Source: Suttonella indologenes (GTDB lineage: Bacteria; Pseudomonadota; Gammaproteobacteria; Cardiobacteriales; Cardiobacteriaceae). Taken from it: a stretch of DNA of 64,000 bases. The position numbers and the translations under genes were made by a program. Below, piece by piece: positions 61,744-64,000 of the stretch. The notes beneath the pieces were generated by a model. It worked only from the letters and a program-made list of their open reading frames with translations. It was not told the DNA's origin and ran no database searches. The stretch is from the NCBI RefSeq assembly GCF_900460215.1, contig NZ_UHIA01000003.1:248001-312000 (forward strand). The letters run 5' to 3'. How positions within the stretch are numbered: position 1 is the first letter of the stretch; each line of letters opens with the position of its first letter.

Positions 61744-62683
61744 ATGTCAGCATCGCATTCGCATATTTTTGATGAAGGCAATCCGCTTGCCGAGAAAAAA
61801 GTTCTTATCGCTACGCTATTCACAGGCGCAATGATGCTGGTTGAAATCGTCGGCGGTATCTTATTTAATTCAATGGCGCTGCTTGCCGACGGCTGGCATA
61901 TGAGTTCGCATATGCTGGCATTGGGCGTGGCTTATCTCGCCTATCGGGCGGCGCGCCGCTATGCGCAGGATCCGCGTTTTTGCTTCGGCACATGGAAAAT
62001 CGAAATTCTTGCCGGCTACAGCAGCACCATTGCCCTGATGGGTGTTGCCCTCATGATGGGTTTTCACTCGATTGAGCGCCTCTTCAATCCTTTGGCGATT
62101 CATTATAATGAAGCCATTTCGATTGCCGTACTCGGTCTGGTGGTGAATATCGTCTGCCTATGGCTGTTACATACCGACAGCCATCATCAGCATAAGCACG
62201 AGCATCACGAACAGCATCACCACCATCATCATCACGAGCAAGATTTAAATCAAAAAGCGGCGTTTTTGCATATTGTCGCCGATGCCGCCACCTCCGTTTT
62301 CGCCATTATCGCGCTGATTGCCGGCAAATATTTCGGCTGGGATTTTTTAGATGCCGTCTTAGGCATTATCGGCGCATTATTGGTCGGCAAATGGTCTTGG
62401 AACGTACTCAGCCAAGCCGGCAAAACCTTATTGGATGCGGAGATGGATGCGCCTGTCGTTGCAGAAATCCGCGAGGTGCTGGCATCATTTGAAGCCATCG
62501 TAACTGATTTACATGTGTGGAAAGTCGGCAAGGGCAAATTCGCCTGCATTATCGCTTTAAACAACGCGACAAAAGACCTCAGCCCGGCGCATATCCGCCA
62601 AGCCCTGTCTATTCATGAAGAAATCGTGCATATTTCGGTGGAAATCAATCCGCCTCTCAGCACAGATACCGATATTCGCTGAG
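61744..62683 (+). CDS. dmeF: CDF-family metal exporter, DmeF type
   Basis: 313 aa from the ATG at 61744 with GGGGAAGAAA; the frame extends to 61636 but lacks a ribosome-binding site there. Cation diffusion facilitator: HxxxD metal sites in ALLADGWHMSSH and AAFLHIVADAATS, and a His-rich cytosolic loop (HKHEHHEQHHHHHHHEQ) for metal buffering. DmeF-like members export cobalt or nickel. The stop lies next to MITE B8. Confidence 0.9.
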
Positions 62684-62684
62684 A

Positions 62685-62751
62685 TAGTCGAAGAATTGAA
62701 AACGTATTACGGTATTGGCTCGCCGCCTTTACTATTCCACTTCTTCGACGA
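62685..62751 (+). mobile_element. MITE family B, shortened copy 8
   Basis: About 67 bp: left end TAGTCGAAGAATTGAAAACGTA, CGGTATTGGCTCGCCGCC, and right end CCACTTCTTCGACGATA. The centre has lost about 35 bases. It begins right after the dmeF stop. Confidence 0.75.
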
Positions 62752-62754
62752 TAA

Positions 62755-62779
62755 AAAACGCCTCGCAGAGAGGCGTTTT
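62755..62779. terminator. Bidirectional terminator between dmeF and cstA
   Basis: AAAACGCCTC pairs with GAGGCGTTTT around GCAGA, with A and T runs on the flanks. Confidence 0.85.
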
Positions 62780-62791
62780 ACTAAGAAAAGA

Positions 62792-64000
62792 TTAATCGTC
62801 GCTATTTAAGACGTGTTTGGGTTTTAAGACAATCAAAAATGCGGCGGTCACGGCAATCGTAGCAATAACGCCGAAAATCAGCGAAACCGTCCAATTCAAT
62901 CCGAAGCCGATTTTGGCAAAGGCAAGATAAGTGCCGCAGACCGCCGTCATCCAGATGGCCGGAACGGTGCAAATCCAATGACATTTACCGTGGCGGTATA
63001 AATAAGCGGCGGCTGTCCACAGCATAATCGTCGCGGTGGTTTGATTCGCCCAGCCGAAATAACGCCATAACACGGAAAAATCTATTTGCGTCAAAGCAAT
63101 GCCAATTGCAAACAAAGGCAGGGTCAGCATCAGGCGGTTTTTCACGCTGCCTTGTTCGATATGGAAAAATTCCGCAATCTGCAAACGCGCCGCGCGAAAT
63201 GCGGTATCGCCGGAAGTGATCGGCAGCACCACTACACCCAAGACCGCCAACATGCCGCCGAAGGTGCCGAGCATACTAATCGCCGCCTCATATACAACTT
63301 TGGACGGCGTACCCGATTTAATCGCCTCATTGAGCATTTGCACATCATCATAAAAACTCAAACCCACCATGCACCAAATCAGGGCAATCACGCCCTCGGT
63401 AATCATCGCGCCGTAGAAAATAAAGCGTCCTTCGCGCTCATTTTGCATACAACGCGCCATCATCGGCGTTTGCGTGGCATGGAAACCGGAAATGGCACCG
63501 CAGGTAATGGTGACGAAAATCAAGGGGAAAATCGGCATGTTTTCAGCCGGATAAAAATTCTTAAAGAAATCGCCGATGCCCATGCCTTCATCAAGCCCCA
63601 CGGTTTGGAAAAGCGGAATGCCTTCAAAGAGCAAGCCAAAAAGCATACCGGCCGTCATAAACATCAATAAAGCACCGAAAAGCGGATAAACGCGCCCGAT
63701 AATCTTATCAATCGGCAGCAAAGTGGCGATGATGTAATAAGCAAAAATAATACAAACCCAAGTGGTGACTAAATAATCATGCGCCGAATTACCCTTCTGC
63801 ACCAACTCGCCGGAGCGCCCTAAGATTTGTTCGGTTAATTGTGTCAGCAAACCTGCGGGAGAGACCACAAAAACTACGCCGACCAAGACTAATAAAATGA
63901 GCGCGATAACATTAATCAAATGCTTAACAGGTAGGCCGATATAACGCCCTGCCATATGCGGAATGGAAGCGCCGCCATTGCGCACGGAAATCATGCCGCA
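62792..64000 (-). CDS. cstA: Carbon starvation protein CstA family, C-terminal part
   Basis: About 402 codons; the frame is open at the right edge, so the N-terminus is outside the window. Pyruvate/peptide transporter of the CstA family. Many helices; SGFHATQTPMMARCMQNEREGRFIFYGAMITEGVIALIW and VLPITSGDTAFRAARL are family signatures. Typical full-length members have about 690-720 aa, so roughly 300 residues are missing. Confidence 0.93.
   Translation of the reverse strand, partial: CGMISVRNGGASIPHMAGRYIGLPVKHLINVIALILLVLVGVVFVVSPAGLLTQLTEQILGRSGELVQKGNSAHDYLVTTWVCIIFAYYIIATLLPIDKIIGRVYPLFGALLMFMTAGMLFGLLFEGIPLFQTVGLDEGMGIGDFFKNFYPAENMPIFPLIFVTITCGAISGFHATQTPMMARCMQNEREGRFIFYGAMITEGVIALIWCMVGLSFYDDVQMLNEAIKSGTPSKVVYEAAISMLGTFGGMLAVLGVVVLPITSGDTAFRAARLQIAEFFHIEQGSVKNRLMLTLPLFAIGIALTQIDFSVLWRYFGWANQTTATIMLWTAAAYLYRHGKCHWICTVPAIWMTAVCGTYLAFAKIGFGLNWTVSLIFGVIATIAVTAAFLIVLKPKHVLNSDD

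Overview
The window reads as a chromosomal segment of a gammaproteobacterium. The gene order mlaFEDCB-ibaG-murA-hisG-hisD-hisC-nif3-petABC-sspAB resembles that of Pseudomonas-type gammaproteobacteria. The type IV pilus genes (a major pilin with a sigma-54-type promoter, a tandem second pilin, and a pilY1-first minor pilin operon) point to the Cardiobacteriales (Cardiobacterium, Suttonella, Dichelobacter). That placement is inference; no 16S or other marker lies in the window.

Layout. 1-3.1 kb: 5' part of clpB with a sigma-32-like promoter, a stand-alone PAS protein and corC. 3.1-10.3 kb: minor pilin operon pilY1-pilV-pilW-pilX-fimU-pilE (minus strand). 10.4-18.4 kb: an ATPase of unknown role, cca, relics of an EamA transporter and crcB, nadK, recN and two tandem pilins, all studded with short inverted-repeat elements. 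18.4-24.6 kb: mazEF-type toxin-antitoxin, an FAD oxidoreductase, an oligopeptide ABC transporter and a uraA pseudogene. 24.6-27.1 kb: a four-gene operon of two Roadblock-type proteins, a small GTPase and an unassigned 330-aa protein. 27.2-41.1 kb: tsaE, amiC, tRNA-Leu, a DUF2333 operon, cysE with a desulfurase and an A-type Fe-S carrier, gcvT, infA, a MarR regulator, lipA, rluB-scpB-scpA and sspAB. 41.1-43.7 kb: cytochrome bc1. 43.9-61.5 kb: seventeen tightly packed minus-strand genes that join envelope biogenesis (lipoprotein, murJ, tamA, tamB, mla genes, murA) with metF and hisGDC. 61.7-64 kb: a DmeF-type CDF metal exporter and the 3' part of cstA.

The most distinctive non-coding content is a set of at least four families of miniature inverted-repeat elements, here called A (89 bp), B (105 bp), D (230 bp) and E (101 bp). 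All end in TAGT(C) and sit at TA dinucleotides. Several empty sites can be rebuilt from the sequence: A inside B, A and B inside uraA, and B inside crcB. They show TA duplication, as expected for non-autonomous elements moved by an IS630/Tc1-mariner-type transposase. No transposase lies in the window. A fifth repeat, C (about 130-140 bp), is unrelated and supplies a ribosome-binding site for nadK and the C-terminal codons of corC.

The best candidate for an undescribed functional system is the Roadblock/GTPase operon at 24.66-27.08 kb. In an organism so rich in pilus genes it could act in surface motility or polarity, by analogy with MglA/MglB. The MlaD protein carries two MCE domains instead of one, which is also worth attention.
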